From contig DASXLD010000127.1 in assembly GCA_036496385.1 (NCBI GenBank), positions 16,490 to 80,489 on the forward strand: 64,000 bases of DNA. The letters run 5' to 3'. Both the position numbers and the translations under genes were made by a program. Below, piece after piece: positions 43,870-53,301 of the stretch. Origin of the DNA: Schlegelella_A sp036496385 (lineage in GTDB: Bacteria; Pseudomonadota; Gammaproteobacteria; Burkholderiales; Burkholderiaceae_C). How positions within the stretch are numbered: the first letter of the stretch is position 1; the number at the start of each line of letters is the position of its first letter. The notes below the pieces were generated by a model, which saw only the letters and a program-made list of their open reading frames with translations, made no database searches and was not told the origin of the DNA.

Positions 43870-44354
43870 GTGGCGACAACATCCTTCCGATCGCTTCGCG
43901 TTCCGAGTTCACCGGTGCGATCCGCGCCTCGTTCGCGCTCGCTGCGCAGGACGGCGCGAACGAGATCGTGATCGTCGATCCGAACTTTGCCGACTGGCCG
44001 CTCAACGACCGCGCCGTCGTCGACTCGCTCGTTGCCTGGGTCGATTCGCGCCGAAGCCTCACGGTGTTCGCCGACAGCTTCGAGGAGATCGCGCGTCGCC
44101 AGTCGAGGTTCGTCGAGTGGCGGCGCCAGTGGGCGCACGTCGTTCGCTGCCGCAGCGACCCGGAGCTCGAGACCGAGCAGGTGCCGACGATCCTGCTCGC
44201 GCCCGGCGTCACTTGCGTGCGGCTGCTGGATCGGGTGCGCTATCGCGGGACGGTGTCGAATCGAGCGGTCGACATGACCGAATGCCAAGAAACGATTGAC
44301 GCGCTTTTGCAACGCTCGGCCGAGGCGTTCCCGGTCACGACCCTGGGCCTCTAG
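43866..44354 (+). CDS. Conserved-looking hypothetical protein coupled to the ribosomal oxygenase
   Basis: This 162-residue cytoplasmic protein starts inside the stop of the upstream oxygenase gene (ATGA). It has an alternating alpha/beta look: EIVIVDPNFADWPLNDRAVV, then SLVAWVDSRRSLTVFADSFE, RRQSRFVEWRRQWAHVVRCR, and a strand-rich end with VPTILLAPGVTCVRLLDRVR. No catalytic motif or family is recognised. The composition DPNFADWPL...FADSFEEI...FVEWRRQW suggests a Rossmann-like fold. Translational coupling implies a link to the oxygenase, either a partner or a shared regulatory unit. Confidence 0.72.
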   Translation: MSGDNILPIASRSEFTGAIRASFALAAQDGANEIVIVDPNFADWPLNDRAVVDSLVAWVDSRRSLTVFADSFEEIARRQSRFVEWRRQWAHVVRCRSDPELETEQVPTILLAPGVTCVRLLDRVRYRGTVSNRAVDMTECQETIDALLQRSAEAFPVTTLGL

Positions 44355-44374
44355 GGAAAGCCCTTAACGCCGCC

Positions 44375-44380
44375 TATAAT
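44375..44380 (+). promoter_or_regulatory. TATAAT -10 element for the small lipoprotein gene
   Basis: A perfect TATAAT lies about 117 bp before the ATG at 44497. The matching -35 region is poor, so activation or an extended context may matter. The predicted transcript would carry a leader of roughly 110 nt with small hairpin-forming segments. Confidence 0.45.
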
Positions 44381-44496
44381 CGCCGGCTAGGCATTGGAAA
44401 TGCTCGCGCTTTCCTTTCCTGCGGACGATGGGGCTCTTCGACAAGAGGGTTCCCACAATGACCGGTGATTGTCGAACTTAATAATCGAGGAGAAAC

Positions 44497-44745
44497 ATGA
44501 AAACCGCACTGCTGATGGTGACCCTGGCCGCCGCCGTTTCCTTTGCTGCCTGCAGCAAGAAGGAAGAGACGACGACCACCACGACGACGCCTCCGCCGGC
44601 GATGACGGCCCCGGCAACGACGTCCGCGACCGACGCCGCCTCGTCGGCGATGAGCTCGGCGATGACCGCTGCCTCCGCGGCGATGGATTCCGCCGCGGCG
44701 GCGAACATGGCGGCTTCCGCGGCCATGAGCGCTGCCTCGAAGTAA
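44497..44745 (+). CDS. Small Ala/Ser/Met-rich lipoprotein
   Basis: This 82-residue protein has a lipoprotein signal ending FAAC (Cys19 lipidated), then a charged and Thr/Pro-rich linker (KKEETTTTTTTPPPAM), and a C-terminal helical Ala/Ser/Met repeat with AASAAM- and SSAM-like units. AGGAG stands before the ATG. The helical repeat suggests a small trimeric or coiled envelope lipoprotein, but no known family is evident. It has a TATAAT element, a long leader and its own strong terminator, so it is a single-gene transcription unit, probably well expressed. Confidence 0.82.
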   Translation: MKTALLMVTLAAAVSFAACSKKEETTTTTTTPPPAMTAPATTSATDAASSAMSSAMTAASAAMDSAAAANMAASAAMSAASK

Positions 44746-44766
44746 GCAGCGGGTCGAGAGAGCCGA

Positions 44767-44792
44767 AAGAGCCGCCTCCGGGCGGCTCTTTT
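44767..44792 (+). terminator. Rho-independent terminator of the small lipoprotein gene
   Basis: A perfect 10-bp stem (AAGAGCCGCC at 44767-44776, GGCGGCTCTT at 44781-44790) with a 4-nt loop and a run of T residues lies 21 bp after the lipoprotein stop. The A-rich 5' side could also serve the convergent MBL-hydrolase gene. Confidence 0.85.
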
Positions 44793-44815
44793 CATTGCCG
44801 CGCGGTCGCGTTCGC

Positions 44816-45595
44816 TCAGCCGACCTGCAACCAGTCGCAGCCGAGCAGCGGGTCGGCGATGACGACATCCTCCGGCCGGCTGCCCCAGCACGTTGCGAGG
44901 GCGCCGCGAACGATCTCGGGCCGGTTGTTTTCGCGACTGAGATGCGCTCCGACGAGACGGCGCAAGCGCGGCGCGATGCCGCTCGCGAGCAGCTCGACCG
45001 CGAGCGCATTGCTGAGATGGCCGTAGCGGCCCCCGATCCGCGCCTTCAGCGACGGCGGATAGCGCGAGCCGGCAAGCATCGCCTCGTCGTGGTTGCACTC
45101 GAGCAGCAGGGCGTCGGCGCCGCGGATGCCGTCGAGCATGTGCTCGGTGATCGAGCCGAGATCGGTGAGGACGCCCAGGCACGCATTGCCGTCGCTGCAG
45201 CGCAGCTGCAGCGGCTCGGCGGCGTCGTGGGCGACGGTGAAGGGGCGCAGCTCGAGATCACCGAGCGCGATCGTCTCGCCGTCGCGGACGAAGCCCAGGC
45301 GCACCGGCGCCGTCGCCTCGCCGATCGCACGCCAGGTGCCGCGACTCATCCAGACCGCGAGGCCGTAGCGCTCGGCGAACGCCAGCGCGCAGCCGATGTG
45401 GTCGCTGTGCTCGTGGGTGACGAAGACCGCGTCGAGATCGGTTGGCGCGAGCCCGGCGCGGCCGAGCCGCAGCTCGAGCTCGCGCAGCGAGAAGCCGGCG
45501 TCGATGAGCAGGCGGGTCGTCGTGATGCCGCCCGTCGCCTCGACGACGGTCGCGTTGCCGGTGCTGCCGCTGCCCAGGCTGCAGAAGCGGATCAC
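44816..45595 (-). CDS. MBL-fold metal-dependent hydrolase (YycJ/WalJ-like)
   Basis: This 259-residue protein from the GTG at 45595 has the metallo-beta-lactamase signature VTHEHSDHIG, an upstream FCSLGSGSTGNATVVEA typical of YycJ-like exonuclease-type hydrolases, a later TVAHDAAEP histidine, and GRYGHLSNALAVELL followed by LVGAHLSRENNRPE. Two zinc ions are expected. The biochemical role is unsettled; nuclease or phosphodiesterase activity is the family's usual assignment. It follows bamC, the standard betaproteobacterial order dapA-bamC-MBL hydrolase, with a gap of 34 bp. Confidence 0.87.
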   Translation of the reverse strand: MIRFCSLGSGSTGNATVVEATGGITTTRLLIDAGFSLRELELRLGRAGLAPTDLDAVFVTHEHSDHIGCALAFAERYGLAVWMSRGTWRAIGEATAPVRLGFVRDGETIALGDLELRPFTVAHDAAEPLQLRCSDGNACLGVLTDLGSITEHMLDGIRGADALLLECNHDEAMLAGSRYPPSLKARIGGRYGHLSNALAVELLASGIAPRLRRLVGAHLSRENNRPEIVRGALATCWGSRPEDVVIADPLLGCDWLQVG

Positions 45596-45629
45596 GCCTG
45601 AATCGCCGCTGGCCGGATCGGCCCCGTCA

Positions 45630-46772
45630 CTAGCGCAGGTCTTCGAGCAGGAGGTTGGCGATCCGCTTGCCGTTGTCGCTCGTCTCGGGCTTGCCCTGCG
45701 AGTCGAGGACGGCAACCGTCGTCGTGGTCCCCTCCGTGCTCACCTTGACGCGGTACTTGGCGAGGCCCGTGTCGTCGCCCTTCTTCTTGCCGAAGCTGAA
45801 CATGCGGGAGAAGAAGTTCGGCTCCTCGCGGCCTGCGTACGCGGGATCGACGTAGCGAACGAAGTACAGCCCCTGGCCGCGGTCGCGGTCCTCGACGGTG
45901 AAGCCGCTGCGGTCGAGCGCGATGCCGACGCGACGCCAGGCGCGGTCGAAGCTGTCGTCGAGTTGCAGCGTCGGCGACGCCGCGCCGGCGACGAATCGGG
46001 CGCGCGCCGGGCCGCTGGCCGCGACCGATGCCGCGGCGACGGTCGCCTTTGCAACCTCTTCCTTCTCGCCCAGCTTGACCATCAGGCGCGACAGGAAGGT
46101 CGCCTCGAGCTGCGGATCGGCCGGGCGCGGCTGCCACACGGTCGCGTCCTTGCGCTCGCCGACGTAGACCTCGGCCATGCCACGGTGGGTGATGAAGATG
46201 TCGCTGCCTTTGGCGGTGCGCTCGATGCGGGTGGTGAACTTGTCGAGCTCGCCGGTCGAGTAGGCGGAGTCGATCAGCTTGCCGATCGTGTTGCGGATGG
46301 CGTCGTTCGGCAGCTTGGCGCGGTTCTCGGCCCAGTCGGTTTCCAGGACGCCGGCCTCGGCGCGATCCTGGATCAGGTTGAAGCCGTTGTCCTTCCAGAA
46401 CGCGCGCACTTGCGGGTAGACCTGCTCGGGCGACAGCGACGTGCTGAGCCAGCGCTCGTTGCCGAGGCGCTCGACCTTGAACTCGCCGACCGACTGCGGT
46501 GCCACGACGGCAACGGCGGCGGGCGCGGGCGCCGTCGGTGCCTGCGCCTGGAAGGTCGACGCGCTGATGGCGCCGTTCGGCTGCTGGTAGCGCGACTCCT
46601 TGTTGAGTTGGGTCAGATCAGGCGGCACCTCGAGACCCGTCGTGCGTGTCGCCGACGAGGAGCGGTAGTCGACCTTATCTCCGGCCAGGAAGTTATCGAC
46701 CGACGAGCACGCGGCGAGAACGGCCAGGCACGCCAAGGCGGTGAGGAGGCGCGGCGATTGGGGAAGGGTCAC
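45630..46772 (-). CDS. bamC: Outer membrane protein assembly factor BamC (NlpB)
   Basis: This 380-residue lipoprotein subunit of the BAM complex helps insert beta-barrel proteins into the outer membrane. The signal ends LAVLAAC, placing the lipidated Cys at residue 22 from the GTG at 46772; GGAG lies 9 nt upstream of that GTG, so I prefer it to the ATG at 46787. The N-terminal segment TTGLEVPPDLTQL is the BamD-binding part, and two helix-grip domains follow (VERLGNERWLSTSLSPEQVY; LQLDDSFDRAWRRVGIALDR, each exactly 20 residues). It sits after dapA on the same strand, as in many proteobacteria. Confidence 0.92.
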   Translation of the reverse strand: MTLPQSPRLLTALACLAVLAACSSVDNFLAGDKVDYRSSSATRTTGLEVPPDLTQLNKESRYQQPNGAISASTFQAQAPTAPAPAAVAVVAPQSVGEFKVERLGNERWLSTSLSPEQVYPQVRAFWKDNGFNLIQDRAEAGVLETDWAENRAKLPNDAIRNTIGKLIDSAYSTGELDKFTTRIERTAKGSDIFITHRGMAEVYVGERKDATVWQPRPADPQLEATFLSRLMVKLGEKEEVAKATVAAASVAASGPARARFVAGAASPTLQLDDSFDRAWRRVGIALDRSGFTVEDRDRGQGLYFVRYVDPAYAGREEPNFFSRMFSFGKKKGDDTGLAKYRVKVSTEGTTTTVAVLDSQGKPETSDNGKRIANLLLEDLR

Positions 46773-46858
46773 TGGGAAAGTCTCCATCGATGTCGCTGCG
46801 CGCGCGCCGTGGCGGCCGGCGGAGCAGTTCGTGTTCGTTCAGCTCGGCTGCGAGCGGC

Positions 46859-47740
46859 TCATTCGAGGCCTGCCTCGCGCATCGCCTCGGCGACCACGGC
46901 CTGCCCCGGTTCGCTGAGCGGGGTGATCGGCAGGCGCACGGCAGCGCCACAGCGACCGAGCCGCGAGAGCGCCCACTTGGTGGGCGCCGGGCTGGGCTCG
47001 ACGAACAGCGCCTGATGCAGGCCAAGCAGCTGCAGCTGCAAGCGCGCAGCATCGCGTGCGTTGCCGGCGAGCGCCGCCGTGCAGAGCGTCTGGATCGCGC
47101 GCGGCGCGACGTTGGCGGTGACGCTGACGCTGCCGTGGCCGCCGAGCAGCATCAGCGCGACGGCGGAGTCGTCGTTGCCGGAATAGACCGCGAAGCCGGG
47201 CGGCGCCCGGCGCAGGATCATGCTGCCGCGAGCGATGTCGCCGGTCGCTTCCTTGATCCCGACGATGCCGGGAACCTGGGCCAGGCGCAGTGCCGTCTCG
47301 GCTTGCATGTCGGCCACCGTGCGCGACGGCACGTTGTAGACGACCATCGGCAGATCGACCGCCTCGGCGATGGCCTTGAAGTGGCGATAGATGCCTTCCT
47401 GCGACGGCTTGTTGTAGTAGGGCACGACGGAGAGCGTGCAGTCGGCGCCGACCTTGAGCGCGAAGCGCGAGAGCTCGATCGCTTCGGCCGTCGAATTGCC
47501 GCCCGCGCCCGCCATCACGGGAATGCGGCCGTGCGCGTGCTCGACCGCGACGCGAATGACCTCGCAGTGCTCCTCGACGCTGACGGTCGGCGATTCGCCC
47601 GTCGTGCCGACGACGGCGATGCACTGCGTGCCTTCGCTGACGTGCCAGTCGATCAGGCGCCGCAGCGCCTCGAAGTCGATGCGGCCGTCGTCGTGCATCG
47701 GCGTGACGAGCGCGACGATGCTGCCGGTGATGGTCTTCAT
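46859..47740 (-). CDS. dapA: 4-hydroxy-tetrahydrodipicolinate synthase
   Basis: This 293-residue enzyme condenses pyruvate with aspartate semialdehyde in lysine and diaminopimelate synthesis. The Schiff-base lysine Lys163 is in GIVGIKEATGD, the catalytic Tyr135 in MVVYNVPSRT, and the substrate-binding GTTGESPT is near residue 45; a YYNKPSQEG segment is typical. The ATG at 47740 gives the normal N-terminus KTITGSIVALVTP. It is followed by bamC and preceded by a methyltransferase gene 25 bp away. Confidence 0.97.
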   Translation of the reverse strand: MKTITGSIVALVTPMHDDGRIDFEALRRLIDWHVSEGTQCIAVVGTTGESPTVSVEEHCEVIRVAVEHAHGRIPVMAGAGGNSTAEAIELSRFALKVGADCTLSVVPYYNKPSQEGIYRHFKAIAEAVDLPMVVYNVPSRTVADMQAETALRLAQVPGIVGIKEATGDIARGSMILRRAPPGFAVYSGNDDSAVALMLLGGHGSVSVTANVAPRAIQTLCTAALAGNARDAARLQLQLLGLHQALFVEPSPAPTKWALSRLGRCGAAVRLPITPLSEPGQAVVAEAMREAGLE

Positions 47741-47765
47741 TCGCAGGGTCCTGAATCCATCGATT

Positions 47766-48320
47766 CTAGCGGGCGTCGTCGCCTTCTCCCGCTGCCAGCG
47801 GGTGGCGCTCGGCAGAGTCGCTGGCGCGTGCACGCACGGCGGCCAGGCGCTGGACGAAGCGGTCCGGATCGCTCAGAAAGCCGTCCTCGTAGGCCACGAT
47901 GCGCAGACCTGCGGCGGCGGTCAGAAGTTCACCATGGCCGAGCAGAAAGTCGGGGCGCTCCGGCCGGCCGACGGTCTCGTTGCCGGCCGCGAAGGTCTCG
48001 TAGAGGAGCACGCCGCCAGGAGCGAGCGCGGCGGTGAGCGCCGGCAGCAGCGGCCGCCAGAGATAGTTCGCGACGACGACGGCGTCGAACGTGCGGCCGG
48101 CGAATGGCCACGGCGCGCCTTCGATGTCTGCCGTGACCACCTCCGCGTGGCCGGCGAGGGCCGCCATCGCCTCGGCATCGCGGTCCACTGCGGTGACCCG
48201 ATGTCCGCGTGCAGCGAGCCACCGCGCGTGCCGACCGGCGCCGGCGGCGACGTCGAGGACCGTGCCGCCCGCGGCGATGAGGTGCGCCCAGCGCACGATC
48301 CAGAGCGAAGGCGTGCTCAC
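47766..48320 (-). CDS. Class I SAM-dependent methyltransferase
   Basis: This 184-residue enzyme (GTG start at 48320) has the SAM-binding motif VLDVAAGAGRHARWLAARGH (exactly 20 residues), the acidic VTAVDRDAEAM, and DAVVVANYLWRPLLPAL in motif IV. It resembles the small TehB-like methyltransferase group, but the substrate cannot be predicted. It sits 39 bp after the 40-residue membrane protein and just before dapA in a minus-strand run, so it is probably co-transcribed with them. Confidence 0.85.
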   Translation of the reverse strand: MSTPSLWIVRWAHLIAAGGTVLDVAAGAGRHARWLAARGHRVTAVDRDAEAMAALAGHAEVVTADIEGAPWPFAGRTFDAVVVANYLWRPLLPALTAALAPGGVLLYETFAAGNETVGRPERPDFLLGHGELLTAAAGLRIVAYEDGFLSDPDRFVQRLAAVRARASDSAERHPLAAGEGDDAR

Positions 48321-48359
48321 CGGTTGCCGCCACCGGCCGTGCGCAGCTTCGATCTCACC

Positions 48360-48482
48360 TCAAAAGCACGCCCAGAGCCGATTGGCGAGATCGACGGCGA
48401 GGTCGGGCCGCTGGTAGGCGGCGAACACCGCGGCGAGAGCGACGGCGGCGGCCGACCATGCAGCGATCCGAACCGGCTTCAT
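48360..48482 (-). CDS. Small membrane protein (40 residues)
   Basis: The frame starts in the stop codon of the upstream MFS gene (ATGA) and reads MKPVRIAAWSAAAVALAAVF then AAYQRPDLAVDLANRLWACF. The first half is one transmembrane helix; the second is amphipathic and ends in a conserved-looking LANRLWACF. Coupling to the transporter suggests a helper or a stable membrane peptide. Small proteins of this shape are often missed; no family name is known to me. Confidence 0.55.
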   Translation of the reverse strand: MKPVRIAAWSAAAVALAAVFAAYQRPDLAVDLANRLWACF

Positions 48483-49684
48483 GCCGCGGCCGGGCGCAGA
48501 ATCGCCCGCTCGCGGATCGGCAGGTTGACGAGCGCCGCGAAGATGCCGAGCGCCACCGCGATCCACCAGACGACGTCGTAGCTGCCGGTCGCGTCGTAGA
48601 GCCGGCCGCCGAGCCAGACACCGAGGAAGCTGCCGACCTGGTGGCTGAGGAAGACGAAGCCGCCGAGCATCGACAGATAGCGGACACCGAAGATCTCGGC
48701 GACGATGCCGTTCGTCAGCGGCACCGTCGAAAGCCACAGGAAGCCGATCGTCGCGGCGAACAGGTAGACGCTCGACGGCGTCAGCGGCGCGACGACGAAG
48801 GCGACGATGGCGAGCGAGCGCAGCGTGTAGATCGTCGACAGCAGGTACTTCTTCGGCAAGCTGCCGCCGAGCACGCCCGCAAGGTAGGTGCCGAAGACGT
48901 TGAAGAGGCCGATCAGCGCCAGCGCGGTCGTCGCGACGTGCGGCTGCAGGCCGTGGTCCTTCAGGTAGCTCGGCATGTGGACGCCGATGAAGACGACCTG
49001 GAAGCCGCAGACGAAGTAGCCCGCGGTCAAGAGCTGGAAGCTGCGGTCGCCGAAAGCCTCGCGCGTTGCGGCGCCGATGCTTTGCTGCTGCGTCGTCGAC
49101 GGCGCGCGCTTCGGCTCGCGCAGCCCGAACGCAAGCGGAACGATGACGAGCGCGAGCGCGGCGCAGACGAAGAGCGCGTTCTGCCAGCCGACGCTGCCGA
49201 TCAGGCCGCCTTCGACCGGCACCATCAGGAACTGGCCGAATGATCCCGCCGCGGCAGTGATCCCCATCGCCCAGCTGCGCCGCTCGGGCGCGACGTTGCG
49301 GCCGATCACGCCGTAGACGATCGCGTAGGTCGTTCCGGCCTGGGCCATGCCGAGCATGACGCCGGCGCCGCCGAGGAACGCGACGCCGCTTGCCGCCAGG
49401 CCCATGACGACGAGGCCGCCGGCGTAGAGAACGCTGCCGACGACGAGGACGCGAAACGCGCCCCAGCGGTCGGCGAGCGCGCCCGCGAACGGGCCGACCA
49501 GGCCCCAGGCGAGGTTCTGGACCGCGAGCGCGAATGCGAAGGTCTCGCGGTTCCAGCCGCGCTCGGCGGTGATCGGCTGCAGCCAGAGGCCGAAGCCGTG
49601 CCGGATGCCCATCGACATGGTGACGATCACCGCACCGCAGACGAGCACCTGCGGCAACGACAGCGTCTTGCCCGGCGTGCTCAC
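48479..49684 (-). CDS. MFS transporter
   Basis: This 401-residue inner-membrane transporter of the major facilitator superfamily has about twelve helices. It shows an N-terminal MSMGIRHGFGLWLQPITAER, PFAGALADRWGAFRVLVVGS (motif A-like), and YVPAERRSW-like ...NVAPERRSWAMGITAAAGSF between helices. The family resembles MFS carboxylate or oxalate/formate-type transporters. The GTG start at 49684 overlaps the reductase stop by 4 bp (GTGA), and its stop overlaps the 40-residue gene. Substrate unknown. Confidence 0.9.
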   Translation of the reverse strand: MSTPGKTLSLPQVLVCGAVIVTMSMGIRHGFGLWLQPITAERGWNRETFAFALAVQNLAWGLVGPFAGALADRWGAFRVLVVGSVLYAGGLVVMGLAASGVAFLGGAGVMLGMAQAGTTYAIVYGVIGRNVAPERRSWAMGITAAAGSFGQFLMVPVEGGLIGSVGWQNALFVCAALALVIVPLAFGLREPKRAPSTTQQQSIGAATREAFGDRSFQLLTAGYFVCGFQVVFIGVHMPSYLKDHGLQPHVATTALALIGLFNVFGTYLAGVLGGSLPKKYLLSTIYTLRSLAIVAFVVAPLTPSSVYLFAATIGFLWLSTVPLTNGIVAEIFGVRYLSMLGGFVFLSHQVGSFLGVWLGGRLYDATGSYDVVWWIAVALGIFAALVNLPIRERAILRPAAA

Positions 49685-50640
49685 GCTGCGCTCGTGCGGC
49701 TGACCCGGTCGATCGTCGCAATCGACGGTGCATCGAGCTGCAGCCGCGCCGCAGCGACGAGCTCGGCGAGCTGCCTCTCGTTGCTCGCGCTCGCGATCGG
49801 CGCGGTGATGCTCGGCCGCGCGATCTGCCACGCCAGCGCGACTTGCGTCGGCGTCGCGCCGATCGTTCCGGCGACGGCGTCGAGCGCGCCGAGCACGGCG
49901 AGGCCGCGCTCGTTCAGGTACTTCACGACCCCGCTGCCGCGCACGCTCTTGCCGAGGTCGGCAGTGCTGCGGTATTTGCCGGTCAGAAATCCCATCGCCA
50001 GGGCGAAGAAGTTGATGACGCCGAGGCCGCGCTCGACGCACAGCGGCTCGAGCGCGTCCTCGTAGGCGGCGCGCTCGACCAGGTTGTAGAGCGGCTGCAG
50101 CGACTCGTAGCGCGGCAGGCCGAGGCGCTCGCTGGTATCGAGCGCGAGCGCCAGCCGATCGGCGCCGTAATTCGAGGCGCCGATCGCGCGCACCTTGCCT
50201 TCGCGAATCAGCTCGGCGTAGGTCGAGAGCGTCTCTTCGAGCGGCACCGAGGTGTCGTCGTCGTGCGACTGGTAGAGGTCGATGACGTCGGTCTGAAGCC
50301 GCCGCAGCGACGCCTCGACGGCGCGCCGGATGTAGGCCCGCGACAGGCCCTTGTCGTTGTCGGCCATGGGCTTGCCGACCTTGGTGGCGAGGACGATGCG
50401 GCTGCGCTTGCCGCTCGCCTTCAGCCACTTGCCGATGATCGATTCCGACTCGCCGCCGGCATGGCCCGGCACCCAGCGCGAATAGACGTCGGCGGTGTCG
50501 ACGAAGTTCATGCCGGCGTCGACCCAGCCGTCGAGGAGGCGAAACGACGTCGGCTCGTCGACCGTCCAGCCGAACACGTTGCCGCCGAGGCAGATGCGAG
50601 AGACTTGGAGGCCGGAGCGGCCGAGAACGCGGGTGTCCAT
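49681..50640 (-). CDS. Aldo/keto reductase
   Basis: This 319-residue NADP(H)-dependent oxidoreductase has the AKR barrel with the catalytic tetrad partly visible: Asp and Tyr in FVDTADVYSRWVPG, Lys in LATKVGKPM and His in LYQSHDDDTSVP. The start motif is MDTRVLGRSGLQVSRICLGG (exactly 20 residues) and the cofactor segment QIARPSITAPIASASN lies near the end. It is the first gene of the minus-strand run ending with the MBL hydrolase and is divergent from parE across 90 bp. The substrate is unknown. Confidence 0.92.
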   Translation of the reverse strand: MDTRVLGRSGLQVSRICLGGNVFGWTVDEPTSFRLLDGWVDAGMNFVDTADVYSRWVPGHAGGESESIIGKWLKASGKRSRIVLATKVGKPMADNDKGLSRAYIRRAVEASLRRLQTDVIDLYQSHDDDTSVPLEETLSTYAELIREGKVRAIGASNYGADRLALALDTSERLGLPRYESLQPLYNLVERAAYEDALEPLCVERGLGVINFFALAMGFLTGKYRSTADLGKSVRGSGVVKYLNERGLAVLGALDAVAGTIGATPTQVALAWQIARPSITAPIASASNERQLAELVAAARLQLDAPSIATIDRVSRTSAA

Positions 50641-50730
50641 TGGGCGATTGTTGCAGGGGCCGCGGCCCGCCGCTCGACACCGTCTCGCTCGCGCAGGGCC
50701 GCGGCGGTGTCGCTGCCTAGAATCCTTCGC

Positions 50731-52721
<1,991 letters not shown>

Positions 52722-52725
<4 letters not shown>

Positions 52726-53288
52726 GCACCGCTGCGCGCGCTGCGGTTCCGCTGCGCTTGCGGCCGACGATGCTCTCCGACCTCGAGTTCGTCGCCTCGG
52801 TCGAGAACGACGCGGCGAACCGGCCGTACATCACTCCTTGGGAGCGCGTCCAGCACGAGGGCGCGGTGCGCTTCCCCGACTTCCGCCATTTCATCGTCGA
52901 GGCCGGGGTGGACTATCCGTCGGCCGGGTTCGTCATCCTGCAGGGCTGCCGCAATCCGAACGCGTCGGTCGAGCTGAAGCGGATCGTCCTCCAGCCGAAG
53001 GGCCAGGGCTACGGCCGCGTCTGCGTCCGCCTCCTCGCGCAGATGGCGTTCCGCGACCTCGGCGCGCATCGCTTCTGGCTCGATGTCCGCAGCGCCAACG
53101 CGCGCGCGCTCGCGCTCTACCGCAGCGAAGGATTCGTCGAGGAAGGGCGGCTGCGCGAGAGCGTCCGCAACGGCGCCGGCTTCGACTCGCTCGTCGTGCT
53201 GTCGATGCTGAAGGACGAATACGAAGCGCTCGCCGAAGCGCGCGAGAGCCGCAGCACCGACCCGGCGCGAACCCCGGCAAGCGGATGA
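52722..53288 (+). CDS. GNAT-family N-acetyltransferase
   Basis: This 188-residue GNAT protein (GTG start overlapping the parE stop) has the RimJ/RimL-like layout: LRPTMLSDLEFVASVENDAA (exactly 20 residues), the acetyl-CoA loop LQPKGQGYGRVCVRLL, and FWLDVRSANARALALYRSEG with FVEEGRLRES at the end. Targets may be ribosomal protein N-termini or small molecules. Placement between parE and an acyl-CoA ligase, translationally coupled to parE, is unusual and may be no more than operon sharing. Confidence 0.88.
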
Positions 53289-53301
53289 AAGGAGATTCGC
53301 C

